Of a stretch of 63,606 nt of DNA, positions 1 to 9,556 are shown piece after piece. The notes beneath the pieces were generated by a model. The model made no database searches and was not told the DNA's origin. It saw nothing but the letters and a program-made list of their open reading frames with translations. Origin of the DNA: Herpomyces periplanetae (lineage: Eukaryota > Ascomycota > Laboulbeniomycetes > Herpomycetales > Herpomycetaceae); NCBI GenBank assembly GCA_009733715.1, contig WMKJ01000076.1:1-63606 (forward strand). Direction: 5' to 3'. The position numbers and the translations under genes were made by a program. Within the stretch, counting starts at the first letter, position 1, and each line of letters begins with the position of its first letter.

Positions 1-64
1 GAAAACGACCTCGCTCGTCATCATTATCCGTACTATCGTCATCGTCATCGTTGTCGCCCCCGTC
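1..64. repeat. Inverted copy of part of the Eco1 coding region
   Basis: Bases 1-64 are the reverse complement of 3556-3619, with one mismatch at base 59 (63 of 64 match). The partner lies in the low-complexity Ser/Pro-rich part of the Eco1 gene. The match starts at the first base of the window, so its true left end cannot be seen. It may be a genuine short inverted duplication or a join made in assembly at a contig edge. Confidence 0.9.
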
Positions 65-507
65 CCCTCTTATAGTGTGTGTACCCTTTCCTCATTTTCT
101 CTAAAACGCGAGTTACCCTGTATCCCATCGAGCTTTTCCCTCTACCTTCTCCTCGCAAAGCTCTTACACACTTTTTACCACTCTTTGGCTCTCAATAACC
201 TCGCGCACTACTCTCTTCCGTTTGGTGTTTATCTAACTTGGGAATTTTCTTCTACTGCGCTTGCTCGTCTTTGACTCAATTTACCCTTTTATCTCATCCT
301 TCCCTCGTGAACAAATTCATTCTCTTCCTTTATTCTACACATCACCTTCCTTACAGATTTTTTCCCAAACTTTCGTCTCCACTACCTTTTCATTTCTTCT
401 CCTTACAATACTAATTGTTTTTCCATTTCGTCTATTATTCATCGATTTTATTACCCCAGTATCTTTGTCTCCATTACCGTTTCCAATTCTACTGTCATTC
501 ATTTCGC
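65..507 (+). other. Upstream region and leader of histone H1
   Basis: This stretch is pyrimidine-rich on the + strand and holds only short chance open frames. It lies directly before the H1 start codon and most likely carries its promoter and 5' leader. I see no clear TATA box or other named element. Confidence 0.4.
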
Positions 508-1749
508 ATGCCTCCAAAAAAATCACCCGTCGTCGCCGCTACCCCCACCGCTGCTACCAAGCGCTCTTCTTCCAGTCATGCAACTTATCAAGGTGAGAGA
601 TTTTCTGTAACTTACTCGAATTTCCTTTTCTACCCGCCCGCTTTTTCCCTTTTCCTACTTTGATAATGCACACCTTCTTATCCCCATGCTTTTGTGTTCC
701 CCTTTTCATCCCGCAACGTATGCGCGCGTGCGTTCCTATATACTCATCTACTAACTATTCCATCTCTCAACCCTTTCTCTGTACTCAGATATGATAAAAC
801 ATGCAATCCTTAACGTGAGTTAGACACTATCGCTGTCCTTTCGGAAGTTTTAATTAAGACTAACCATTCTTTCCCAAATCACAGCTCAAAGAGCGCAATG
901 GTAGCAGGTAATACACTTCATTTTTTTTACCTTAAAAGAATTCTTGACTAACACCCGTGTGAATACCATCTATATCACAGTCGCCAAGCCATCAAGAAGT
1001 ACATTCGTGCCAATAATGATTTTGGCGCAACCACTGTTGCTGCATTTAACTCCCATATTAACCGAGCGTTAGCTTTCGGGGTCAAGAATAACGTCTTTTC
1101 TCAACCAAAAGGCAAGTTTTTTTCTTAATGTTGAGTTTTCAATTTTTCCAATGAATAGGCATGTGTATATGCACATATTGTATACACGTAAGAGCGATAG
1201 TAGCGCGTACGGGCGCATATTACTCTATGATTTCAGTTAAAAATATTTAGTTTATGAACTCTTTGTTTACATTCCAATTATTGTATAGGCCCATCAGGAC
1301 CGGTGAAACTAGCGAAGCCGGAAATTAAGGCTAAACAGATGAAGCCAAGTACCGAGAAGAAAAAGTCTACCGAATCAACGGAAAAAGTGAAGAAAACCCC
1401 CGGAACAACCAATGCAACCACTACTACAACCATTACCAAGTCATCATCCAAAGCTGCAAATTCCGGCTCGGGTAATAGTAGTGGGGGAACGGATGCTTTA
1501 TCTGGGAAAAAAAGCGTGAAGAAGACCAGGATTAACAATAACATGACAACTACAAATTCAAACAAATCAAAATCTACCAGTGCATCACGCCCAAACAAAA
1601 CCAAAACCTCGTCAAACTCCGCAACATCCTCATCGTCCAAATCAAACGCTAAAACCAAACCCGCGATCACCGCCACAGGCAAAGCCACCTCAAGCACCGC
1701 CAAGGTGGCAAAGTCGGCAGTGGCCAAGCCAATCTCGGCAGCTGCTTAG
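508..1749 (+). CDS. Linker histone H1 (five exons)
   Basis: Linker histone that binds nucleosome entry/exit DNA and compacts chromatin. Proposed exons are 508-592, 789-814, 885-907, 981-1111 and 1289-1749, giving about 241 residues. Spliced, the globular winged-helix domain runs from about residue 25 to 100 (TYQDMIKHAILNLKERNG, then QAIKKYIRANN, then INRALAFGVKNNVF), followed by a long Lys/Ser/Thr/Ala tail, as in fungal and animal H1. The domain is only recovered by splicing two tiny exons of 26 and 23 bases. The fourth intron (1112-1288) needs a GC donor (GCAAGT) to keep the frame. The start is the first ATG before the domain. Seen: frame continuity and motifs; inferred: exact junctions. Confidence 0.9.
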
Positions 1750-2342
1750 GTCAGCACGGGAAACGTGGCTGAGGCCGGGCTTTCGATTAATCCGCTACGG
1801 AGTGTGGCTTTGCGACCGGCCCGCGCTCGTTTTGTTGCCGCTGCCATGTGAGGGTGATGATTGAAGAGGTTTTTTTTGTTCAAGAGTCGAGTATGTGGAT
1901 GACTCAATTTATGCCTTTTACTCGTTCCGTAATATATTTGCAATGTCCTGATCGTTCAGTGGCGTAGCCTTAGCATCATTGTCGGCATTCATCGCTGCAG
2001 CTGTCACTCATTTTGTACGTCTTTTGCTGCATCATCATCATCATCATATTTCTGGATCCATTGGCTTTGATGTTGAACTGTGAACCCTGCACATCTTTTT
2101 CATTATTCCTTTCAATTTGCCCAATTTTACTCCTCTTTTTTCCATGGATGTGTGTATATTGTGCCACAGAACCTGTTGCGCATACGAACTCTACCACTGA
2201 TTGTGGGGTTTATGGCGACATTCTTTGATTTTGATAAATCATCTTAATGACGCTGCGTGCCGTGCTCTGTTTTCCTTTTTAATGTGCGTTCACTTTACCA
2301 TGATAATATGATGTGGTGGTTGTTTATCTACTCGCTTTTTTG
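1750..2342. other. Convergent intergenic region between H1 and Eco1
   Basis: About 590 bases between the 3' ends of H1 and the Eco1-like gene. It should contain both transcript ends. There is a short ATC triplet run near 2030-2047. No gene or other named element is visible. Confidence 0.4.
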
Positions 2343-3887
2343 TTAACTTGATTGTGGGGGAAATGCCTCGTAGATTCCAACGGTCTCTGCTGCCCTCTCC
2401 TCTTCGCTCTCACGAGAGTCTTCTGGATTATCCAATTTCATTTGTGCTACCTTTTTCATTTCCCCGTAGTACAGTGTCTTGACAAATTGCCAGCCCATAG
2501 CAGTTAGGGGTGTAAAGGCGGTCATTAACCAAGGGATGTTTACACCGTAGATAAAATTTCGTTGCGCTGTGCGAACGAGAAATTGGGCAATGCCATGCTG
2601 GCGTACTGAGGGATGTGTCCATATCAAAGCGACTCCCATATGGGCCGGAGCTATGTTGGCAGATTTAGCATTGTATACAACAGTGGAAGAATCGCATGTG
2701 GGTGTAAGCTTATAACGATAAGATTGAAATATGCGTTCACACAAGAGTACACCGAGAACACGTGAATCGTGAGCAAACAAAAATACTTTGAAGCGTGGAT
2801 ACTTTGACAAAGTAGAGCAACGTGATGGAGTATGTTGAGATGTACTTTCACACGATGTTGTAACAAATGACCATAATTCAGATGCGGAAATAGATATACA
2901 ACCCAGTTCACACGTCACCATTGAAACTGCGCGATAGGCCAAATTTTGAAGCGTGGGTGAGTGTTGTCTCGACACCACAATAATCAGTGATGTGGTCGTA
3001 GATAAACCTGACTTAATTGTGCTGGGCGCGGAATAAATACCGCGCCAGGCAATTGTGAAGAAGGGAGATTCCGGAAGGGTAGTTGAACGTGTAGCACGAC
3101 TATTTGTCGTGTGGGTAGGGACGTGAGCCAGTCTGGACGTGAAACGGTTAGTTAACAAATTTGACCACGTTGTACGAGACATGGGTAAACCGGCATGGCG
3201 TCGGGTCGAAATGTCACGACAGTAACGAGCATGTAAACGACGATCTTCATCACTCGCGCTAACAAATGGCATACAACATTTATCACACTGTACGCTTAAC
3301 TTTACCGATGTGGATGTAGATGGAAGGGCCGAAAGGCTAGTATCAAGGCGTTGAATTTGGTCGAGTAATTGTTGAACATTAGCTTTTGCGCCCGCTTCTA
3401 AAATCTGCTTTGCCCCTTGCATACACTCAGTAGATGACTGTGGTGAAAATCTCGAACTTTTAGAATTGGTACGCAGTTGACGCGTGACAACAGGACGTAA
3501 ACCTAACTGGTGTGTACGGGCCGAAAGTTTTTGTGGTGGTGGTGGTGGTGGTGGTGACGGTGGCGACAACGATGACGATGACGATAGTACGGATAATGAT
3601 GACGAGCGAGGTCGTTTTCGCGATACCGGTGTAGACGAAAAGTAATCCAAGAGTGTAACAGCCGCCGCACCGGACCGACGTGTAGTACACGGTTGTGAAA
3701 GTTTTGAAGAAGGTTCACGCGGACCAGGAGGAACGGATTGTCCAAGTGTAGAAGCCAGTATATCGCGTGCACGAGTACTTTTAGCATACGTTTTAAATAT
3801 TGGCGTACACTCCAATCCAATACCACCCGTACCATTTTCCACACGCTGATCCCACGATGGTACGGGTCGTACCGGCGACGAAGCCAT
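2343..3887 (-). CDS. ECO1: Eco1/ESCO-type cohesin N-acetyltransferase
   Basis: Acetylates the Smc3 subunit of cohesin during S phase to establish sister-chromatid cohesion; nuclear. The single 514-residue frame has the family order. A zinc finger follows a basic, Ser/Pro-rich N terminus (C201, C204, H219, C223; starts VQCDKCCMPF), and ends in Cys where yeast Eco1 has His. A GCN5-like acetyltransferase domain fills about 360-475, with acetyl-CoA loop RQHGIA at 429-434 and the family signature RNFIYGVNIPW at 443-453. TLLDYF at 78-83 resembles a Q-less PIP box. The loop usually read as FSxPT is AFTPLT here, so a conserved polar/acidic position may be changed. The polyproline/serine stretch (95-120) is partly duplicated in inverted form at the window start. 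The N-terminal half is longer than in yeast Eco1. Confidence 0.88.
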   Translation of the reverse strand: MASSPVRPVPSWDQRVENGTGGIGLECTPIFKTYAKSTRARDILASTLGQSVPPGPREPSSKLSQPCTTRRSGAAAVTLLDYFSSTPVSRKRPRSSSLSVLSSSSSLSPPSPPPPPPPQKLSARTHQLGLRPVVTRQLRTNSKSSRFSPQSSTECMQGAKQILEAGAKANVQQLLDQIQRLDTSLSALPSTSTSVKLSVQCDKCCMPFVSASDEDRRLHARYCRDISTRRHAGLPMSRTTWSNLLTNRFTSRLAHVPTHTTNSRATRSTTLPESPFFTIAWRGIYSAPSTIKSGLSTTTSLIIVVSRQHSPTLQNLAYRAVSMVTCELGCISISASELWSFVTTSCESTSQHTPSRCSTLSKYPRFKVFLFAHDSRVLGVLLCERIFQSYRYKLTPTCDSSTVVYNAKSANIAPAHMGVALIWTHPSVRQHGIAQFLVRTAQRNFIYGVNIPWLMTAFTPLTAMGWQFVKTLYYGEMKKVAQMKLDNPEDSRESEEERAAETVGIYEAFPPQSS

Positions 3888-4180
3888 TGATTTTTAGTAA
3901 CAATTTATAGGCCAATTGTAAAAATTCTTTTGTTTCCCTGGTTCTGCAAAAATAACCCTCGGTCTGGCAAGCGCCAAAAACTAGCGATGGTGATAAAACG
4001 AAAAGGTTAAAGCGCGTTACGCCATCCTGAGAACAAATAAACCGCCCACCGGATCCCGTGATCCGCTCTTGGGCGTCATGTGACGGGGATGTGGCGTGTC
4101 GAAGTCACGTTTACAAATCTCTTGCTTTTTGTTTGGGAACGCGCGGCACCATCGCCAACTTTGTCTACATTTCTATCGTC
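3888..4180. promoter_or_regulatory. Divergent promoter region, Eco1 and ssSPT-like gene
   Basis: About 290 bases between divergently transcribed genes. It contains GTCATGTGAC at 4075-4084, one of seven copies of an intergenic palindromic E-box motif in this window. Promoter function is inferred from position only. Confidence 0.45.
4075..4084. promoter_or_regulatory. RTCAYRTGAY E-box motif
   Basis: GTCATGTGAC, 188 bases upstream of the Eco1 start codon and about 97 upstream of the ssSPT-like start. Its reverse complement occurs exactly at 18091-18100. CAYRTG cores are bound by bHLH factors; binding here is inferred. Confidence 0.4.
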
Positions 4181-4942
4181 ATGACTGCAATTCTTTCCCT
4201 TGAATCATGCGTGGTTTCGCTAACTACGCCTTTACCAACCCTTTCACAAGATTGTATAAGTACCACTACTACTATCACTGCATCGGATGAATTGCCCTCT
4301 CTCACCGTAACTGGAATGGGATTTTTACTCTTGATGACCATGGCACTCGCTTTATCCGCGTCAACTCTCTTCCTTATCCATGCCGTACAAACTTTGCCTT
4401 CTTTACTCTCCTTTCGCAAGTGGATTTGTCTTAAATATTATCAGTATGAAGTAACCTTTTCCCTTTACATGCTAACCCGCAATGAAAAAATCTTCGTGAG
4501 TACGTCACTTCGTCGCGTGCACGCACACATATCGTTTCTTCTGTTGGCCGGTAACCTTGCACTAACCTACTCTGTCCCGCGCCTACGCGCGTATATCTTA
4601 TCCCCTTTGACAGATACATTCTTCGGTGCTTGTTTGTTCGGTCTCATTATAGCATGCTACTGCTATCTACCTTCTCATCTATTCATTATTTTTTCGCGTG
4701 CGTTTTACTACGTTTTTGGCGTCAGACCTAGCAAATCCAAGAGTTTTTTCCGCTGGGCCGCTCAATCCCTTGATAATACTTTCTCCCGCTACTTGACCTC
4801 TCTTACTCACTTTACCCAAAATTTGTCTTGGAACGATTGGCGCTTTTGGTCTACTTTACCGTCAGACTTAGCCTTGGTTTCATCACCCGCAATCTCTGCA
4901 TCTTCTACGCCAACTCCATCAACATCATTCTCCTATGCATGA
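4181..4942 (+). CDS. Serine palmitoyltransferase small-subunit-like membrane protein
   Basis: Small SPT subunits (SPTSSA/B in animals) activate serine palmitoyltransferase, the first step of sphingolipid synthesis, in the ER membrane. Proposed exons are 4181-4499 and 4614-4942 (intron GTACGT...CAG, 114 bases). Spliced, the core reads KYYQYEVTFSLYMLTRNEKI, then FVNTFFGACLFG and YCYLPSHL. This lines up without gaps with the human SPTSSA pattern YYQY..VTALYMLEPWER..FN...MPQHI. Before it lies a hydrophobic segment (from MGFLLLMTM), and after it a Ser/Thr-rich tail. The animal proteins are only about 70-80 residues, so the extra ends (about 215 in total) are unusual. An alternative start is ATG 4316. 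The frame also reads straight through the intron, so splicing is inferred from the alignment. Confidence 0.6.
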   Translation: MTAILSLESCVVSLTTPLPTLSQDCISTTTTITASDELPSLTVTGMGFLLLMTMALALSASTLFLIHAVQTLPSLLSFRKWICLKYYQYEVTFSLYMLTRNEKIFVSTSLRRVHAHISFLLLAGNLALTYSVPRLRAYILSPLTDTFFGACLFGLIIACYCYLPSHLFIIFSRAFYYVFGVRPSKSKSFFRWAAQSLDNTFSRYLTSLTHFTQNLSWNDWRFWSTLPSDLALVSSPAISASSTPTPSTSFSYA

Positions 4943-5220
4943 TATTTAACGCCATGTACGTGCACCACGTTTATCCATTTACCAATATTACTGTGAACAA
5001 GGCCGTGAATGAGCAAAAATGAAATGATTGATTACAACAAGATCACTACCGATTTAAATTAGCCGGCCTGGGCGTATATGTGTATATGATATGTATATGA
5101 TAACAGATTATCCTGAACAAATATGTCCAACCCGGACGGCCCCATGTCCGTGCATATATGCGATAAATTCCACAATTTGGCACGTTTGAATTCTCCCTCC
5201 GTGCGCGCGCGCATGTATTT

Positions 5221-6792
5221 TCAACATTCCGTCCACGAAAATACCGGCGGCGTCTGGGATGGCGTCGTAGGCGTGGGTGTTCCGCTAACCATTTTTCGCG
5301 AAATGTACTTCATTACCCGAGGATTGCGTCGCAAAAAATTCTTTATCCATATCTTACCCAGTGGTTCCATTCGACCCGTAACTCGCAACATAGTCTCTAC
5401 TAAATTGCGAATTTTTGCGTACGTAGGCGGACTTCCACTTCGATGTTGCTGGATAATCCATTCAACTATAAAGTGCTCTTGAATATGCGTGAGCCTTTGC
5501 TGCTTTTCGTGAGCACTACGACAATTCAGCCCCCCTCGCACCCGATACGCAAGCGTACTCTTGCTTATCCCGTACGCTGCCGCTGCTGTACCGAGGGATT
5601 TATATGCTCCAGACTCCAGATCCGCTCGCGCTAAATTAATCATACTCTCGCGATCGCTACATTTCTTCTTGCCCTTTCTACCATTTCCTCCGTTAACCAA
5701 ATTCTCCCTGGTACATTCTCCCACCACACCATTTCCCCCGTTTACCTGTGTAGGTGTAGTTGTCGTCACTGCTCGCACCGCTGCGCATAATTGTTCATCA
5801 ATATCAACCGACATTGGCCCTACTCTGATCCCTTTTTCCCGCACACCTGCTTCAACCCTTCCTTCACTCTCAAGGCCAATTCCAATCCTATTTTCGTTTT
5901 CTTCACCCTCTTCACGTCTTCCCGCGTCTTCATCTTCCAACTCAAATGTCCTACTCGCTTCATTAATTTCTCCCCCGCGCAAACTCCCATCAATCCGATC
6001 TGAATCACCTTCACCTAAAAGTTTAATCGTAGATGTAGATGTAGAGGCCGATCCTGACGTTGACGATGTTCTACCATATTCCGGAATCCCTCCATTAAAG
6101 TAATTCGTATCATCGACCGGTTGATTCGTCATACGCAATACATTGGAGTCACGACGCAGATGAGTATCCCCCGCTGCTCCCGATGACGATATAGACGATG
6201 CAAACGGTGATTGAGGCGTTGGAAGTGATATATCAAACATTAGTTGACTTGATGATGAACACAACATCGTTGAATCAATCCGTGGACTCGCACTTATCGG
6301 TGACATGATATATCGCTCCGAATCAACCGATCGACGTGGTGTAGCAAGTGTCATTCCCGCCGTGTATAATGGTGATTGCTTGCGTGATGTCGTGAATCCA
6401 GATCTACCGTAAACCGTCCCACCATTTGGCATTCCATGCCCCGATCGTCCGCTAGTCGGCGATGGTAGCGTCGTTGGTGATGGGAGTGCGTATTTGGTAC
6501 AAAATGCTTGATCATCTTCATACAACTCCGTAAAACCTCGTGAAGATCCCTGTTCATTTTTATATCCGTAAGCTGTAACAGCCGTAACTGCATTCGACCC
6601 GGTACTCGAATGCTTAAGCGTATTCGATTTTGCCGTTGATATAGTAAGACCATGAGGAACATGGCGAGAGTAACGCTCAGCATACGGACTCGTCGATGAC
6701 CTGTGATGAAGACTATGCGGGTGATGATGGTGCGGGTGGTGATGGTGATGATTATACTTGCTACAACTGGAATAATGAGTATCGACGCTCAT
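5221..6792 (-). CDS. psq/CENP-B-type helix-turn-helix DNA-binding protein
   Basis: A 523-residue protein whose last third looks like a two-part CENP-B/pipsqueak DNA-binding region. A psq-like HTH lies at about 381-418 (SLGTAAAAYGISKSTLAYRV), followed by a CENP-B/Tc5-type HTH at about 424-500 (ending IKNFLRRNPRV). Such modules come from pogo-type transposases, but no DDE catalytic domain follows. The 370-residue N terminus is low-complexity, rich in Ser, Thr, Gly and charged residues, with a His-rich run near residues 14-30. The likeliest reading is a domesticated transcription factor; target unknown. The start is the ATG at 6792, since the frame upstream has only a TTG. An extra 3' exon cannot be excluded, because the protein ends soon after the second HTH. 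Confidence 0.65.
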   Translation of the reverse strand: MSVDTHYSSCSKYNHHHHHPHHHHPHSLHHRSSTSPYAERYSRHVPHGLTISTAKSNTLKHSSTGSNAVTAVTAYGYKNEQGSSRGFTELYEDDQAFCTKYALPSPTTLPSPTSGRSGHGMPNGGTVYGRSGFTTSRKQSPLYTAGMTLATPRRSVDSERYIMSPISASPRIDSTMLCSSSSQLMFDISLPTPQSPFASSISSSGAAGDTHLRRDSNVLRMTNQPVDDTNYFNGGIPEYGRTSSTSGSASTSTSTIKLLGEGDSDRIDGSLRGGEINEASRTFELEDEDAGRREEGEENENRIGIGLESEGRVEAGVREKGIRVGPMSVDIDEQLCAAVRAVTTTTPTQVNGGNGVVGECTRENLVNGGNGRKGKKKCSDRESMINLARADLESGAYKSLGTAAAAYGISKSTLAYRVRGGLNCRSAHEKQQRLTHIQEHFIVEWIIQQHRSGSPPTYAKIRNLVETMLRVTGRMEPLGKIWIKNFLRRNPRVMKYISRKMVSGTPTPTTPSQTPPVFSWTEC

Positions 6793-8221
6793 GGTTAGCA
6801 AAACTTATCAATGTCTTCAAACCCAATTCAATAAACCGTTATAATATGCTTGTGATGCGCGTGCAGATATGGACTATCTTGAACTGGCGTTAATTCAAGT
6901 AAACGTACGTTGAGCTCGCAAACCCTCTGCGGCTCAACTCCAGTATACAATACAATACGATGGATGCAATGCAATACAAAACGACAGACAGCGCAGGCTG
7001 TGTTTAAATGAGCGTAAAAGTTGGTGCAAGCGCTGTCCAGAAATGCCGTTGACAGGCAAAGCAGAAATCGTAAAATCCTTCAATTCAATACGATGCGACT
7101 CAACTAGAAATGTTATCATGAAAAGAAAAAAATCCCACTACCCATCAAATTCTGAACGGACGTCTATGGGTATATACCAAGCCCGCACCTGGCCGAGGGG
7201 AGCGGGCAGCGGAGCAATCCGGAGTGGAGTGCGTGCGTACGTATGCGATAAAATCTCGCCGAACTGCCCTTGATGGTCCATACATCAATTATGCAATTGC
7301 CAATTCTTCCCAATCCCGCGCATGGCGCGGAGATAATACTAGCAACCGCAACGCTATTCAGCGGGGAATTTTCTTCGCGCTGCACCGGTCACTATCCACG
7401 TATACTATCTATTTCATGATACTTAACTCTCCAGTTCATCCCGTCTTCCTCAATCCACTTCGTAACCATTCAACTTCACCATGAAGTAGTGCACAGGGAT
7501 GGTCCGAGCGTAGAAAAAGGATGTAGTTCATCAATACACTAAGAGAACTTGAAGCATATAAACATTTATGTATGATTTTGTCTATCCTCGCCAAAATGCC
7601 TACGTTAACCATACCCTTCCATTGTAAATCACCACGACGAGGCGGAAGGAAGAAGTATCGAATTAGACACATTGTAAACCCAGAATCGACTTTTTCAATG
7701 CTTCATCTCTCCATCCATTATATTGTTAATCACCGCTTTGACAGGAAAACGCCTAAATTGCGAGCGGAGAAATAAATTACACACACAACTTTGAACTCAA
7801 ATTATGACGAAATTCCCCATGTAGAATAGTTTGTAAACTTGGTCAACCTCTAAAGAAGTCGAAACTAAGCGGAGTTTGCCCATTATGAGTATGATAGAGT
7901 CAAAATCTTGTAGCCGGTGGTTCGCCGAGGTAATAAATTTACATCATAACCCGCATGCGGAGTCTAATTCATCGTCAATAACACTTGATAAACTATCGTA
8001 AATAAAATAAGATATGATGCATCTGAACAGGAGGCTATTGCGGCAAGATGACGAATAAGAGTTTAGACGAATGAATGATTCGAGAAACAAACAATTCAGT
8101 GGATAGCGACTCACATACTTATTAGTTTATAGTCTAAAGTTTGGGCACGATTTTAACTCTTAATAGTATATTCAGCTACTGCACGTAACGTACCAGCTGA
8201 ATCAGCACGTTAAGCAACATA
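6793..8221. other. Intergenic region without a recognised gene
   Basis: About 1.4 kb between the HTH gene start and the proposed EMC7 end. It holds only short overlapping open frames with no family likeness or codon pattern. It should contain the HTH gene promoter (left) and the EMC7 3' end (right). A GC-rich patch at about 7180-7220 is the only compositional feature I noticed. Confidence 0.4.
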
Positions 8222-9172
8222 CTATGCGCGACGGACGCGCGAATTTGTCAGACGTTTTTGCTAAATTTGGATTTATGTACGTTAAACGTGTGCACCACAA
8301 GAGATTTAAGTCGTTCAACAAGGATACTTACTGGGCGATTAGGCGTAATATTGGGGCTTTTCGACGTCGACTGACTGCTTATTTTAGGCGTTCGATTTTG
8401 CTGCATAGCATCCAATTCAGCACGAGTTTCCGGATCAACTAGACAATGTGTGAGTACGTAGTTAGGTTAGCGTTACCGGTACACATGCTACTGAAAAAGT
8501 GGCACTTGTTAAGTGTCGGTAAACTTACTACTATCCATTAATCGAGGCATTACAGTAATTAAAAACAGTGAAAAAAGACCGAGTAATATCATCGGATTTT
8601 TCAGATACGCCAGGAAGGAGACTAAAATGCCAGTAAATTAATATACTGCATGATTTGGAATGAGAACGCTCTAAGTTTAACATACAGCCGCTGGTATCGA
8701 TAAAATAATGTCTCGTGTCAACACTGTAGACTTGAACAACTGCGGGATTATCATCGCCTAAACCTTCACCCAGTAGCTCTGCCTTTTCAGACCATGCATA
8801 CCCTCGTGAAGTTCTCCAAACGTTTACACGTTGTGAACTTTCCCAATCGCTAACATCAACGCGTAAAGGTTCAAAAGAATACTTGTTCGATTCAATTGTC
8901 ACAACATACGACACATTTTTCCGTCCACCGGCTAATCCATCCCTTGAAAAATCATATTCAAACCCATTCCGCACAGTTAACGGTAACAAAATATCTTGAC
9001 CCGAGGAGTATAATCGAGCAAAATTACTCGAAGAGTGGAGGGATGATGGATCTGGTAGTATTTCGTTACTACCGATCGTTAAAATAAGTTTAGTTGCGTC
9101 AGCGAATCCAAGAAACACTGATATCAACTGGAAGAAAATCAAATAAACCTGCATTCCCCAACCTGAACGCAT
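8222..9172 (-). CDS. EMC7: ER membrane protein complex subunit 7 (EMC7), four exons
   Basis: EMC7 is a lumenal/membrane subunit of the EMC insertase for tail-anchored and multipass proteins. Proposed exons (- strand): 9172-8686, 8621-8529, 8438-8332 and 8260-8222. The product is about 241 residues, close to human EMC7 (242). It has an N-terminal signal peptide, a beta-sandwich-like lumenal region (LPLTVRNGFEYDF, SYVVTIESNKY, YFIDTSG), then after splicing one membrane segment beginning FLAYLKNPMILLG. This matches the EMC7 signature LLKNPMVLM, and is followed by MPRLMDSSIDPETRAEL, as in NMDPEMRREM. Unspliced, the frame leaves the family after the lumenal domain. The last exon (QKRLTNSRVRRA) is the weakest; its basic end fits the family, but another acceptor could be used. 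Confidence 0.8.
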
Positions 9173-9556
9173 TAACCAAGTTTAAAGCAAACTAAAGAAA
9201 ATAATTCCAGCATTTCGTCTTTACTTCTCTACAACGCGTCGCCGCACAAAATCGCCAAATCGGCCGCTCTCTGGAAACATTACTAAGCAAATCACATGTT
9301 CGGCCTTTCTTCCTGTTTCGGCACGCCGAAATTTATTTGCCGAGTTTTCGGGATACGGTACGATAATTATCCGTTCGGGTTATTGTTATCCTGGATGCGG
9401 AATATCTTTTATCCTTGCCACTCCAGTTATTCAAGTTCGCGTCGATGACACGTAGAACATCGTGACTTGGTGTTCTCCATTGTGGTTAAATGTCTTTTTG
9501 TGAGTTAAAGTTTTCATTTTGTATCGTTGCACAGCAGATAAATTATTAGTCTGTAC
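9173..9556. promoter_or_regulatory. Divergent promoter region, EMC7 and COG1
   Basis: About 380 bases between two genes transcribed away from each other, so both promoters should lie here. No named motif was recognised. Confidence 0.35.

Noticed and set aside
1278-1727. Open frame of 149 codons on the - strand across the H1 tail
   Set aside because: It is the antisense of the Lys/Ser/Thr-rich tail, giving Val/Leu/Asp-rich low complexity. The + strand is clearly H1.
5561-6103. Open frame of 180 codons on the + strand
   Set aside because: Antisense shadow of the HTH protein gene, with no family likeness.
7436-7775. Overlapping short open frames on both strands
   Set aside because: No homology-like motif, codon bias or splice continuation; treated as chance frames in the intergenic region.
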